Shown: positions 9,118 through 18,142 of the stretch, in pieces
How the letters are laid out: every line of letters begins with the position of its first letter
Numbering within the stretch: position 1 is the first letter of the stretch
DNA from: UBA10649 sp965278965
GTDB lineage: Bacteria; Actinomycetota; Actinomycetes; S36-B12
NCBI GenBank assembly: GCA_965278965.1
Contig: OZ257127.1
Coordinates: forward strand, 3,410,001-3,474,000
Direction: 5' to 3'
DNA length: 64,000 nucleotides
Translations under genes and position numbers: made by a program
Notes under the pieces: generated by a model
Told to the model about the DNA's origin: nothing
Seen by the model: the letters and a program-made list of their open reading frames with translations, nothing else
The model's database searches: none

Positions 9118-9414
9118 ATGACGGCGATCACCCGCGGCGAGGTCGAGCACCTCGCCCGCCTGGCGCGACTGCGCCTGTCCGACGACGAGCTGGACCACTA
9201 CGCCGGGCAGCTCGACGTCATCTTGGCCTCGGTCGCACGCGTGTCCGAGGTCGCCGCCGACGACATCCCGCCGATGTCGCACCCGATCCCGGTCGAGAAC
9301 GTCTACCGCGACGACGTCGCCCGTCCGGGGCTCGACCGCGACGTCGTCGCGGCCGGGGCGCCGGCCTGGGAGGACGACCGGTTCCGCGTCCCGCGCATCC
9401 TGGACGAGGAGTAG
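9118..9414 (+). CDS. gatC: Asp/Glu-tRNA amidotransferase subunit C
   Basis: The 98-residue GatC, which wraps round and stabilises GatA and GatB in the amidotransferase that converts Glu-tRNA(Gln), and often Asp-tRNA(Asn), to the correct amide. The N-terminal VEHLARLARLRLS and the C-terminal REDxx-like RDDVARPGLDR region are family features. First gene of gatC-gatA-gatB; gatA starts 2 bp after its stop. Confidence 0.93.
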   Translation: MTAITRGEVEHLARLARLRLSDDELDHYAGQLDVILASVARVSEVAADDIPPMSHPIPVENVYRDDVARPGLDRDVVAAGAPAWEDDRFRVPRILDEE

Positions 9415-9416
9415 CC

Positions 9417-10922
9417 GTGGCCGAGATGGACGCGGACCTCGTCCGCCAGAGCGCATCGACGCTCGCCGGCGCGGTAGCGGCTGGCGAGGTGTCCGCGCAC
9501 GAGGTGACGCAGGCGCACCTGGAGCGCATCGCTGCCGTCGACGAACGTGTTCACGCCTTCCTCGAGGTGCTCGGCGCCGACGCGCTCGCGGCGGCCGACG
9601 CGGTCGACGCCAAGCGCGCGGCGGGAGAGCCGCTCGGCCCCCTAGCCGGCGTGCCGCTCGCGCTCAAGGACGTGCTCACGATGCGAGGAGTCCCGACGAC
9701 CGCCGGCTCACGCGTGCTGGAGGGCTGGCGCCCGCCGTACGACGCGACGGTGGTAGAGCGGCTGCGCGCCGCCGACGTCGTCATCCTGGGCAAGACCAAC
9801 ATGGACGAGTTCGCGATGGGCTCGTCCACCGAGCACTCGGCCTACGGCCCCACCCGCAACCCCTGGGACCTCGACCGGATCCCCGGCGGGTCCGGCGGCG
9901 GGTCGGCGGCGGCCCTCGCGGCCTTCGAGGCACCCCTGGCCATCGGCACGGACACCGGCGGCTCGATCCGTCAGCCGGCCGCCGTCACCGGGACCGTCGG
10001 CGTCAAGCCGACCTACGGCGGCGTCTCGCGCTACGGCCTGATCGCCTTGGCGTCCAGCCTGGACCAGGCCGGCCCGTGCGCGCGGAACGTGCTGGACACC
10101 GCCCTGCTGCACGCGGCGATCGCCGGCCACGACCCCCGTGACTCCACCTCCATCGACGCCGCCGTACCCGACGTCGTCGGCGCCGCTCGCCGCGGCGACA
10201 TCCGCGGTCTGCGGGTCGGCCTCGTGCGCGAGCTACGGGGCGAGGGCTTCCAGGCCGGGGTGTCCCAGCGGTTCGACGAGGCCGTCGCGCTGCTGTCCGA
10301 GCTCGGTGCCGAGGTGGTCGAGGTCAGCTGCCCGCACTTCGAGTACGCGCTCGGCGCTTACTACCTGATCCTGCCGTCGGAGGCCTCGAGCAACTTGGCC
10401 CGCTTCGACGGCATGCGCTACGGGCTGCGTGTCGGTGACGACGGCAGCCGGTCCGTCGAGGAGGTCATGGCGGCCACGCGCGAGGCCGGTTTCGGCGCCG
10501 AGGTCAAGCGGCGCATCATGATCGGCACCTACGCGTTGTCGAGCGGCTACTACGACGCCTACTACGGCCAGGCGCAGAAGGTCCGCACCCTCATCACCCG
10601 GGACTTCGCCGCCGCGTTCGAGAAGGTCGACGTCCTCGTCTCGCCGACGACGCCGACGACGGCGTTCCGCATCGGCGACAAGGTCGATGACCCGCTGGCG
10701 ATGTACCTCAACGACATCGCGACGATCCCGGTCAACCTTGCCGGCAATGCCGCGATGTCACTGCCCATCGGCCTGGCCCCAGAGGACGGGCTGCCGGTGG
10801 GACTGCAGATCATCGCTCCGGCGATGGCCGACGACCGTCTCTACCTCGTCGGGGCCGCGGTCGAGGCTGCGCTCGTGGACCGATGGGGGCACCTGCTCGT
10901 CGAGGAGGCACCGGCGCTATGA
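9417..10922 (+). CDS. gatA: Glu-tRNA(Gln) amidotransferase subunit A
   Basis: The 501-residue amidase subunit that hydrolyses glutamine and channels ammonia to GatB. The Ser-cisSer-Lys triad is readable as K84 (LKDVLT), S159 (GGSGGGSA) and S183 (DTGGSIRQP), with the same spacing as in known GatA. GTG 9417 gives a normal N-terminus; longer starts read back through gatC. The stop overlaps the gatB ATG (ATGA). Confidence 0.95.
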   Translation: MAEMDADLVRQSASTLAGAVAAGEVSAHEVTQAHLERIAAVDERVHAFLEVLGADALAAADAVDAKRAAGEPLGPLAGVPLALKDVLTMRGVPTTAGSRVLEGWRPPYDATVVERLRAADVVILGKTNMDEFAMGSSTEHSAYGPTRNPWDLDRIPGGSGGGSAAALAAFEAPLAIGTDTGGSIRQPAAVTGTVGVKPTYGGVSRYGLIALASSLDQAGPCARNVLDTALLHAAIAGHDPRDSTSIDAAVPDVVGAARRGDIRGLRVGLVRELRGEGFQAGVSQRFDEAVALLSELGAEVVEVSCPHFEYALGAYYLILPSEASSNLARFDGMRYGLRVGDDGSRSVEEVMAATREAGFGAEVKRRIMIGTYALSSGYYDAYYGQAQKVRTLITRDFAAAFEKVDVLVSPTTPTTAFRIGDKVDDPLAMYLNDIATIPVNLAGNAAMSLPIGLAPEDGLPVGLQIIAPAMADDRLYLVGAAVEAALVDRWGHLLVEEAPAL

Positions 10923-12436
10923 CGACGACGGACGAGATCGTCGCCTACGACGACGCGGTGGCTGAGTTCGACCCGGTGATCGGCCTGGAGACCCACGTCG
11001 AGCTCGGCACGGCATCGAAGATGTTCTGCTCGTGCTCGACGACGTTCGGCGCCGAGCCGAACACCCATGTGTGCCCGGTGTGCCTGGGTCTGCCCGGCTC
11101 CCTGCCGGTGGTGAACCGCGCCGCCGTGGAGTCGACGATCCGCATGGGCCTGGCACTGCACTGCTCGATCGTCCCGTGGTGCCGGTTCGCCCGGAAGAAC
11201 TACTTCTACCCGGACATGCCGAAGGACTACCAGGTCAGCCAGTACGACGAGCCGCTGTGCGTCGACGGGTGGCTCGACGTGACCGTCGACACCGACGACG
11301 GTCCTCGGGTGTTCCGGGTCGAGATCGAGCGGGTCCACATGGAGGAGGACACCGGCAAGCTCACGCACGCCGGCGGGGCCACGGGCCGGATCCACGGCGC
11401 GGACCACTCCCTGGTCGACTACAACCGCGCCGGCATCCCGCTCATCGAGATCGTCACGAAGCCTGTCGTGGGTGCCGGAGCACTCGCTCCGCTGGTGGCG
11501 CGCGCCTACGTGACCGAGCTCCGCGACCTCATGCGCGCCCTCGGCGTGTCCGACGTTCGGATGGAGGAGGGGTCGCTGCGCTGCGACGTCAACGTGTCCC
11601 TCTCCCGCCCCGGCGAGCCGTGGGGGACGCGCAGCGAGACCAAGAACGTCAACTCGTTGCGCTCGGTCGAACGTGCCGTGCACTCGGAGATCGAACGCCA
11701 GGCGGCCGTCCTGCGCAGCGGCGGCCGCGTCGTGCAGGAGACCCGGCACTTCCACGAGGACACCGGGCGCTCGACCTCGGGACGGTCCAAGGAGCAGGCC
11801 GAGGACTACCGCTATTTCCCCGAGCCCGACCTCGTGCCGGTGGCCCCGGCCGCCGAGTGGATCGAGGAGCTGCGAGCGACCCTCCCGGAGGCGCCCGCGG
11901 ACAAGCGCGCACGACTGCGCGCGGAGTGGGCGATCAGCGACCACGAGTTCTCGACCCTCGCCAACGCCGGCGCGCTCGACCTCGTCGAGGCGACCATCGC
12001 GGCCGGCGTCGACTCGTCGGCTGCGCGCAAGTGGTGGACCGGTGAGCTCCTGCGGATCGCGAACGATCGCGGCGTCGAGCTCACCGACCTGCCTGTCACC
12101 CCGGCGGACATCCGGCGGGTCGAGGAGCTGCTCGCGGACGGGACTCTGACCGACACCCTTGCCCGTCAGGTGTTCGACGGAGTTCTCGCCGGTGAGGGCG
12201 ACGCGGACGCGGTGGTGGCGCAGCGAGGTCTGGCGGTCGTCAGCGACGACTCGGCCCTGCTCGCTGCGATCGACGACGCGCTGGCCGCGCAGCCCGACAT
12301 CGCGGAGAAGATCCGTGGGGGCAAGGTGCAGGCCGCCGGTGCGATCGTGGGCGCGGTCATGAAGGCGACGCGTGGACAGGCCGACGCCGCAAAGGTCCGC
12401 ATGCTGCTGCTCGAACGCCTTGGCGTCAGCGAGTAG
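10919..12436 (+). CDS. gatB: Glu-tRNA(Gln) amidotransferase subunit B
   Basis: The 505-residue kinase/transamidase subunit that phosphorylates the misacylated Glu and recognises the tRNA. Visible features are the zinc site (CSC and CPVC in residues about 37-60), the signature YFYPDMPKDYQ-x-SQYD, and a C-terminal YqeY-like tail domain (KVQAAGAIVGAVMKATRGQAD). Start ATG 10919 overlaps the gatA stop. Length is normal. Confidence 0.95.
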   Translation: MTTTDEIVAYDDAVAEFDPVIGLETHVELGTASKMFCSCSTTFGAEPNTHVCPVCLGLPGSLPVVNRAAVESTIRMGLALHCSIVPWCRFARKNYFYPDMPKDYQVSQYDEPLCVDGWLDVTVDTDDGPRVFRVEIERVHMEEDTGKLTHAGGATGRIHGADHSLVDYNRAGIPLIEIVTKPVVGAGALAPLVARAYVTELRDLMRALGVSDVRMEEGSLRCDVNVSLSRPGEPWGTRSETKNVNSLRSVERAVHSEIERQAAVLRSGGRVVQETRHFHEDTGRSTSGRSKEQAEDYRYFPEPDLVPVAPAAEWIEELRATLPEAPADKRARLRAEWAISDHEFSTLANAGALDLVEATIAAGVDSSAARKWWTGELLRIANDRGVELTDLPVTPADIRRVEELLADGTLTDTLARQVFDGVLAGEGDADAVVAQRGLAVVSDDSALLAAIDDALAAQPDIAEKIRGGKVQAAGAIVGAVMKATRGQADAAKVRMLLLERLGVSE

Positions 12437-12443
12437 TCCCGCG

Positions 12444-13340
12444 GTGCACCGTCGCGTCCTGCTGCCGGAGTCGATGGCCGGGGCCAGCGACGTGCCGAGC
12501 CTGGTGTACCGGGTCTCGCCCACCGAGGTCCCGCTGGACGACGTCGAGTTCTACGTCCCCGCGTACATGGGCACGGCCGACACGCTGGCCGTGATGAGCC
12601 GGATGCCTCGGCTGCGCGTCGTGCAGCTGCTCACCGCCGGTTTCGACAACGCGCTTGCCTTCCTGCCGCCGGGCGTCACGTTGTGCAACGCCGCGGGCGT
12701 CCACGATGCGAGCACCGCCGAGCTCGCGGTCGCCTTGATGCTCGCGTCCCTGCGCGGGCTCGACGACTTCGCCCGCGCGATGCCCGCGCACGCGTGGCAG
12801 CCGACTCGTCGGGAGTCCCTGGCTGACCGGTCGGTGCTGGTGATCGGCGCGGGCGGTGTCGGACGCGCCATCGCGGCGCGGCTGGCCGCCTTCGAGACGA
12901 ACGTCGTGCTCGTCGGCCGCAGCGAACGTGCCGGTGTGCGAGCGGCCCACGACCTGCCGTCCTTGCTCCCGCACGCCGACGTCGTGGTGCTCGCCGTCCC
13001 GCTGGACGCCTCGACGAACCACCTCGCCGACGCGCGCTTCCTCGCCACGATGCGCAACGGCGCCCTGCTCGTCAACGTTGCGCGCGGTCCGGTGGTCGAC
13101 ACCGACGCCCTCGTCGCCGAGGTCGGCCGCGGCCGGCTGCGGGCGGCGCTCGACGTCACCGACCCCGAGCCACTGCCGGCCGAGCACCCGCTCTGGGCGT
13201 GCCCCGGCGTCCTGATCAGCCCGCACGTCGGCGGGAACACGAGCGCGTTCGAACCCCGTGCGCGACGTCTCGTGGCCGACCAGCTCGCCCTGTGGATCAC
13301 CGGCCGGACCCCTCTGCACATCGTCGCGGTCGGTCGCTAG
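12444..13340 (+). CDS. NAD(P)-dependent D-2-hydroxyacid dehydrogenase
   Basis: A 298-residue member of the D-isomer-specific 2-hydroxyacid dehydrogenase family. The Rossmann motif is VLVIGAGGVGRAI. The catalytic set is an arginine in NVARGPVVDTDAL, a glutamate in DVTDPEPLP and a histidine in ISPHVGGN. It starts 7 bp after gatB and probably shares its transcript. Substrate unknown; glyoxylate/hydroxypyruvate reductase-like activity is the usual guess. Confidence 0.8.
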   Translation: MHRRVLLPESMAGASDVPSLVYRVSPTEVPLDDVEFYVPAYMGTADTLAVMSRMPRLRVVQLLTAGFDNALAFLPPGVTLCNAAGVHDASTAELAVALMLASLRGLDDFARAMPAHAWQPTRRESLADRSVLVIGAGGVGRAIAARLAAFETNVVLVGRSERAGVRAAHDLPSLLPHADVVVLAVPLDASTNHLADARFLATMRNGALLVNVARGPVVDTDALVAEVGRGRLRAALDVTDPEPLPAEHPLWACPGVLISPHVGGNTSAFEPRARRLVADQLALWITGRTPLHIVAVGR

Positions 13341-13424
13341 GGTCGAAAGCGGGGGAGAAAAGGTGCGAGGGGCACCGGCCGTCCTGGGGAGGACGGGAAC
13401 GCCGAAGTCGCTTGGGGGCGAGCG
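13338..13424 (+). promoter_or_regulatory. Promoter and structured 5' leader of the S53 protease gene
   Basis: TAGGGT at 13338-13343 fits a -10 box and includes the stop codon of the dehydrogenase gene. The expected leader of about 75 nt then has two adjacent hairpins: GGTGC-GAGGG-GCACC at 13362-13376 and CCGTCCT-GGGG-AGGACGG at 13379-13396. I could not match it to a known riboswitch class. Confidence 0.35.
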
Positions 13425-15323
13425 TTGAGTTCCAACAGGTCTGTCCGTCGTCGAATGGTTGCGCTCGCGGCCACGTCCTGCGTGCTCGTCGCGGGCACCG
13501 CACTGCCGGCGTCTGCTGCCGTGCCCACGGCCGACGCCGTGCCACCGCTCGACGAGGTCATCGCGGTGCTGCAGGCGGACGGCGTCGACGTCGCCGCGGT
13601 CCCCGGCGGTACCTCCGTGACGCTCTACGCCGGCCTGCCTCGCGACTCCGCCGCGATCGCGGCGGCCGCGCGGGCCGCCTCGACGCCGGGCAGCGCGTCG
13701 TACCGGTCGTTCAGGACGCTGCGCGACGTTGGCCGCGACTTCGGGCCGAGCGACCGCCAGGTGGCCGCTCTGAGCCGCGCGGCTCGGACGATCGGGCTCA
13801 CCTCGAAGGTCGACGACTCGCGCCTGTTCACGCGCCTCACCGGTTCGGCTTCGACCTGGGCCACCCAGCTCGGCAGCCCGCTCGTGGTCGTCGGGGCGGG
13901 CACGGGTGCCACGATCCTGCCGCTCCTGGACCTCCTCGACCCAAGCCGACGCCAGCTGCCACACGTCCCGAAGGCCCTGCGAGGACTGGTGCGCGAGGTG
14001 ATCCCGAGCCAGTCGCTCGCGGCACCGCCCGACACCCCGGCCCCGGTTGTTCCGGCTGAGCCGTTGACGCCCGCTCCGTCGCCTCTGCAACCGCTGCCGA
14101 CCGCGACCGGCACGCCGGGGGCGTCGTGCCTGACGCCCGAGCAGCTCGTGAACACGTACACCCCGGACCAGCTCCACACGGCCTATGGGACCGCTGCCCT
14201 GCGCGCGGACGGCATGACTGGCCGGGGCACGCGACTGACGGTTCTGTCCCTCGGCCAGGCGTACTCGCCCGACCTCGTCACGTACGCGGCGAGCTGCTTC
14301 GGCTACCGGGCGCCGCGGATCGAGACCGTCGCCGCGGACGGCGTCCAAGGTCGCCTGCCCGTGCTCGGCGTGGACTCTGAGGACGAGAGCCTGCTCGACC
14401 TCCAGGTGGTCGCGCCGATCCTCACCGGGGCGAGCTCGGTGCGCATCGTCGAGACCCCGCAGCCGGCCAACATGGTCGAGGCAATGGTCAACGGCCTGGC
14501 AACGGCCCTGAACGTCGATGGCCGGGGGACCTCCTCGCCCGACGTCCTGAGCGTCTCGTACGGCGAGTGCCTGGCGATCACCGGCGCGTCCGACGCGTCA
14601 CTTGGTGCCCTCGGAGCGTTCTCGCTCGCTGAGGACCTGCTGGCCTCCGCCGCCCTCGTCGGCACGAGCGTCTTCGTCGCCAGCGGCGACGCCGGCGCGG
14701 CCGGCTGCACGCGGGCGGACGCCAGAGCGACCGCGCAGGAGGTCTCGTGGCCGTCGAGCTCACGGTGGGTGACCGCCGTGGGTGGCACGTTGATCTCGTT
14801 GACCTCGGACAACCGCCGCGCCGCCGAGCAGGTGTGGAACAACTCCCCGTGGTTCGGTCCGAACTCCGGCGGGGCGGGCGGCGGACCGGCGCTCGGTGCC
14901 CGGCCGTGGTACCAGCCGAGCGCGACGCCGGCGGACCGCCGGATCGTGCCCGACCTCGTCGCGCACGCGTCCGACCTCGTCGGCTGGCCGCTTGCCGTCC
15001 CGACGGCGAGCGGGGGCGCCACGATCGTGCCGATCGGCGGGACGAGCGCCTCGACGCCGTTCGTCGCGGCGAACTTCGCGCTGATGGCGGCGCGTGAGCG
15101 GGCGGCCGGCCGGCCGCCGCTCGGCTTCGTCAACCCGTGGCTGTACGACCTCGGATCCCGGGGCACGGGCTTCTACGACATCGCCGGTTCCAACAACCAG
15201 ACGAACCCGCAGACGCCCTGCTGCGTGGCGACCCGCGGCTTCGACCAGGCGACTGGTCTCGGCGCCCCGCGTTTCGTCGACATCGCGGCGCGTATCCCGG
15301 CGGCGAGCCGTCCGTCGTCGTAG
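13425..15323 (+). CDS. Secreted sedolisin (S53 family) serine protease
   Basis: A 632-residue exported pro-protease, active at acidic pH in characterised relatives. TTG 13425 is preferred over ATG 13455 because only the longer form supplies the positive n-region (RSVRRR) of the signal peptide that ends near ASAA. An activation propeptide follows (to about residue 200), then a proline-rich linker. The catalytic residues are E321 and D325 (DESLLDLQ), oxyanion D422 (ASGDAG) and nucleophile S541 (GGTSAS). The C-terminal Ca2+ site region is FYDIAGSNN ... CCVATRGFDQATG. Its family mates are kumamolisin and tripeptidyl peptidases. Confidence 0.9.
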   Translation: MSSNRSVRRRMVALAATSCVLVAGTALPASAAVPTADAVPPLDEVIAVLQADGVDVAAVPGGTSVTLYAGLPRDSAAIAAAARAASTPGSASYRSFRTLRDVGRDFGPSDRQVAALSRAARTIGLTSKVDDSRLFTRLTGSASTWATQLGSPLVVVGAGTGATILPLLDLLDPSRRQLPHVPKALRGLVREVIPSQSLAAPPDTPAPVVPAEPLTPAPSPLQPLPTATGTPGASCLTPEQLVNTYTPDQLHTAYGTAALRADGMTGRGTRLTVLSLGQAYSPDLVTYAASCFGYRAPRIETVAADGVQGRLPVLGVDSEDESLLDLQVVAPILTGASSVRIVETPQPANMVEAMVNGLATALNVDGRGTSSPDVLSVSYGECLAITGASDASLGALGAFSLAEDLLASAALVGTSVFVASGDAGAAGCTRADARATAQEVSWPSSSRWVTAVGGTLISLTSDNRRAAEQVWNNSPWFGPNSGGAGGGPALGARPWYQPSATPADRRIVPDLVAHASDLVGWPLAVPTASGGATIVPIGGTSASTPFVAANFALMAARERAAGRPPLGFVNPWLYDLGSRGTGFYDIAGSNNQTNPQTPCCVATRGFDQATGLGAPRFVDIAARIPAASRPSS

Positions 15324-15367
15324 GTTCACCCCAACGGGCCGCCCGGGCCGGAATCTGAGGAGACCCC

Positions 15368-15988
15368 ATGTCGCGAGCCCTGCGCATCGTCGCGTCGACC
15401 ACGGTCACGGCCGCGCTGGCCCTGGCCGTGCCCGCCACCGCGATGGCGGCGCCAGTCCCGACAGCCGCACCGTCGGCGACGCCCGGTCCGACGACGACGA
15501 TCACGATGAACGTCCGCGGCTGCGAGGGCTGCGTGATCCAGGCGAACCAGTTCGTGGACGACCGGACGACGCCGTACCAGTCCGCAGAAGCGAAGGTGAC
15601 GGACGGTGTCGTCACGTTGTCCGTGCCGATCGCGAACACGACGGGCATGTACTTCTCGATCCAGACGGCCAAGCCGGTCGCCATCGATGCGCTGCCGCTG
15701 ATCACGACCCAGGTCCGCGGCCACCGGGCCGGCACGACGTTGACCCGCGCGCAGCAGATCGCGGGCAAGAAGGCGAGCGCCTGCTGGGCCGGCACGACCG
15801 CGACGACAGTGACGATCAACGTCACGGTCAACCGCGTGCGGATGCCCGGCTTCCCGAACGCCAAGAAGAAGGTCTCCGTGCCGCTGGCTCGGTTCGCCCC
15901 GACGGTCAAGGCCCTCGGCGGTTTCGACACTGCGTACAAGGGCGTGATCGCGACGCAGGACGTGTGGCCCTGCGCCAACAAGGGCTAG
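15368..15988 (+). CDS. Secreted protein of unknown function with two likely disulfides
   Basis: A 206-residue protein I do not recognise. A GAGGAGA ribosome-binding site sits 4 bp before ATG 15368. A signal peptide is clear: a short positive start, a hydrophobic core, and cleavage near AMAA about residue 28. A Pro/Ala/Thr spacer follows. The mature part is rich in alternating Val/Thr/Ile, suggesting a beta-sandwich, with four cysteines: GCEGC early, ACWAG in the middle and WPC at the C-terminus. It lies 44 bp after the S53 protease, so the two may be co-expressed. Confidence 0.6.
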   Translation: MSRALRIVASTTVTAALALAVPATAMAAPVPTAAPSATPGPTTTITMNVRGCEGCVIQANQFVDDRTTPYQSAEAKVTDGVVTLSVPIANTTGMYFSIQTAKPVAIDALPLITTQVRGHRAGTTLTRAQQIAGKKASACWAGTTATTVTINVTVNRVRMPGFPNAKKKVSVPLARFAPTVKALGGFDTAYKGVIATQDVWPCANKG

Positions 15989-16049
15989 GCGTCGCCGGCA
16001 GCGATGCGGTGTCGGCGGACGGCCCGAGATCTGCGTGAGCGGGCCGCCG

Positions 16050-16055
16050 TAGGCT
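16050..16055 (+). promoter_or_regulatory. -10 box of a probable leaderless ilvD promoter
   Basis: TAGGCT lies 7 bp before ATG 16063, with no ribosome-binding site between them. Confidence 0.42.
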
Positions 16056-16062
16056 GCGGATC

Positions 16063-17751
16063 ATGACGAACATGAAGCCGCGCAGCTCTGAGGTGACGGA
16101 CGGTCTGGAGCGCGCCGCGGCGCGCGGGATGCTGCGCGCGGTCGGCATGACGGACGAGGACTTCCCCAAGCCGCAGATCGGCATCGCGTCGAGCTGGAAC
16201 GAGATCACTCCCTGCAACCTCTCGCTCGCGCGGCTCGCGGTCGCGGCGAAGGAGGGGGTGCACGCCGGCGGTGGGTTCCCGCTGCAGTTCGGGACGATCT
16301 CGGTGTCCGACGGCATCTCGATGGGGCACGAGGGGATGCACTTCTCGCTCGTGTCGCGCGAGATCATCGCCGACTCGGTCGAGGCCGTCATGCAGGGGGA
16401 GCGCCTCGACGGCATGGTGACGTTCGCGGGATGCGACAAGTCGCTGCCGGGCATGCTCATGGCTGCCGCGCGGCTGGATGTCGCGTCGGTGTTCGTCTAC
16501 GCGGGCTCGATCCTGCCGGGGCACGTCACCCTGTCCGACGGCACGGAGAAGGACGTCACGATCATCGACGCGTTCGAGGCGGTCGGTGCGTGTGCTCGCG
16601 GACTGATGTCGCGCGCCGACGTCGACACGATCGAGCGGGCGATCTGTCCGGGGGAGGGCGCGTGCGGCGGCATGTACACCGCCAACACGATGGCCAGCGC
16701 CGCTGAGGCGATGGGGATGTCGCTGCCCGGGTCGGCCGCGCCCCCAGCCGTGGACCGTCGCCGTGACGGGTTCGCGCGCAAGTCGGGCGAGGCTGTCGTC
16801 GAGCTGATCCGCCAGGGCATCACGGCCCGCGACATCATCACCCGCGCATCGCTGGAGAACGCGATCGCGATCGTCATGGCCTTCGGCGGGTCCACCAACG
16901 CTGTGCTCCACCTGCTCGCGCTGGCGCACGAGGCCGACGTCGACCTGGAGATGGAGGACTTCCACCGCATCGGGGCGAAGGTGCCGCTGCTGGCCGACGT
17001 CAAGCCGTTCGGCCGGTACGTCATGAGCGATGTCGACCGCGTGGGCGGCGTGCCGGTGATCATGCGTGCGCTGCTGGACGCCGGCTTGCTGAACGGGGAC
17101 TGCCTGACGGTGACCGGCAAGACCGTCGCCGAGAACCTGGAGAAGATCGCCCCGCCGGACCCCGACGGGGTGATCCTGCGCGCCTCGCGCGACGCGATCG
17201 CTCCCACCGGGGGCATCACGATCCTGTCCGGGTCGCTGTGCCCGGAGGGCGCTGTGGTCAAGAGCGCCGGCGTGCCCGTCGAGGTGTTCGAGGGCACGGC
17301 CCGGGTGTTCGAGCGCGAGCAGGCGGCCATGGCGGCGCTGGAGGACGGCACGATCACCAAAGGCGATGTCGTCGTCATCCGCTATGAGGGGCCCAAGGGT
17401 GGCCCCGGCATGCGCGAGATGCTGATGATCACCGGTGCCATCAAGGGTGCGGGCCTGGGCAAGGACGTCATGCTCATCACGGATGGCCGCTTCTCCGGCG
17501 GCACGACCGGCCTGTGCGTTGGTCACGTCGCCCCGGAGGCCGTCGACGGCGGCCCGATCGCCCTGGTGCGGACGGGCGACACGATCCGGATCGACATCCC
17601 CGGGCGCACCCTGGACCTGCTGGTCGATGAGGACGAGCTGGCCCGCCGTCGGGAGACCTTCGCGCCGCTGCCGCCGCGGTACACCCGCGGGGTCCTGCAC
17701 AAGTACGCCCGGTTGGTCGGGTCGGCGTCGCGGGGTGCGGTCTGCGACTGA
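16063..17751 (+). CDS. ilvD: Dihydroxy-acid dehydratase
   Basis: A 562-residue Fe-S dehydratase that makes the 2-keto acids of the valine and isoleucine pathways. Cluster cysteines are C51 (EITPCN), C124 (GCDKSLPG) and C201 (GEGACGGMYTANT), the pattern of the [2Fe-2S] actinobacterial type. Met4 (ATG 16072) is an alternative start. The last three codons and the stop (VCD*) are also the start of a 55-bp unit that is repeated downstream. Confidence 0.95.
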   Translation: MTNMKPRSSEVTDGLERAAARGMLRAVGMTDEDFPKPQIGIASSWNEITPCNLSLARLAVAAKEGVHAGGGFPLQFGTISVSDGISMGHEGMHFSLVSREIIADSVEAVMQGERLDGMVTFAGCDKSLPGMLMAAARLDVASVFVYAGSILPGHVTLSDGTEKDVTIIDAFEAVGACARGLMSRADVDTIERAICPGEGACGGMYTANTMASAAEAMGMSLPGSAAPPAVDRRRDGFARKSGEAVVELIRQGITARDIITRASLENAIAIVMAFGGSTNAVLHLLALAHEADVDLEMEDFHRIGAKVPLLADVKPFGRYVMSDVDRVGGVPVIMRALLDAGLLNGDCLTVTGKTVAENLEKIAPPDPDGVILRASRDAIAPTGGITILSGSLCPEGAVVKSAGVPVEVFEGTARVFEREQAAMAALEDGTITKGDVVVIRYEGPKGGPGMREMLMITGAIKGAGLGKDVMLITDGRFSGGTTGLCVGHVAPEAVDGGPIALVRTGDTIRIDIPGRTLDLLVDEDELARRRETFAPLPPRYTRGVLHKYARLVGSASRGAVCD

Positions 17752-17944
17752 CCGAGGAGTGAGCGCAGCGAGCCCCGGAGGTAGGGAGCCGTCAGCCTGC
17801 GACTGACCGAGGAGTGAGCGCAGCGAGCCCCGGAGGTAGGGAGCCGTCAGCCTGCGACTGACCGAGGAGTGAGCGCAGCGAGCCCCGGAGGTAGGGAGCC
17901 GTCAGCCTGCGACTGACCGAGGAGTGAGCGCAGCGAGCCCCGGA
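17742..17944 (+). repeat. Tandem 55-bp direct repeat, 3.7 copies, at the ilvD 3' end
   Basis: Copies begin at 17742, 17797, 17852 and 17907. The first three are full-length and identical; the fourth stops after 38 bp. The unit contains the ilvD stop context TGCGACTGA, then a GAG-TGAGCGCAGCGAGC core. The first copy overlaps the last codons of ilvD, so the array grew outward from the gene end. No spacers, so not CRISPR. Confidence 0.93.
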
Positions 17945-18001
17945 CTACGTGTGGTGGCGTGATGCTGGTCACCTGGAGGTGACGGGGCCGGGTCGAGGGA
18001 G

Positions 18002-18053
18002 TACGCTCCCGCACGTGGCACAGATTCTCGTAGTTCTTGAGCGCGCCGGCTGA
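18002..18053 (+). CDS. ilvB leader peptide (MAQILVVLERAG) with its promoter -10
   Basis: The open frame is 18015-18053 (GTG start, TGA stop): 12 residues with a run Ile-Leu-Val-Val-Leu, the three end-products of the pathway. TACGCT at 18002-18007 is 7 bp before the GTG, so this transcript is probably leaderless. An intrinsic terminator follows at 18077. This is the classic layout for ribosome-mediated attenuation of ilvBNC. Confidence 0.85.
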
Positions 18054-18076
18054 CGCTTCCGTCGACCAGCGCGCCG

Positions 18077-18110
18077 CCCTCCGTCACCCGTTTTGGGTCG
18101 GAGGGTTTTT
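18077..18110 (+). terminator. ilvB attenuator terminator
   Basis: CCCTCC and ACCC pair with GGGT and GGAGGG around a GTTTT loop, followed directly by five T residues. It lies between the leader peptide and ilvB. GCGCGC segments at 18041-18046 and 18070-18075 could pair as an alternative stem. Confidence 0.82.
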
Positions 18111-18142
18111 CATTGGGACCACGACGCAAGGGACGAACACTG

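Noticed and set aside
13341..13424. Leader of the S53 gene as a cyclic-di-AMP or cyclic-di-GMP riboswitch
   Set aside because: Too short, and the conserved blocks of those classes as I know them are not present. Kept only as a structured leader.
17742..17944. Tandem repeat as a CRISPR array
   Set aside because: Units are directly abutting with no variable spacers, and no cas genes are present.
18002..18142. T-box riboswitch before ilvB
   Set aside because: No T-box sequence or specifier stem; a leader peptide with a terminator explains the region.
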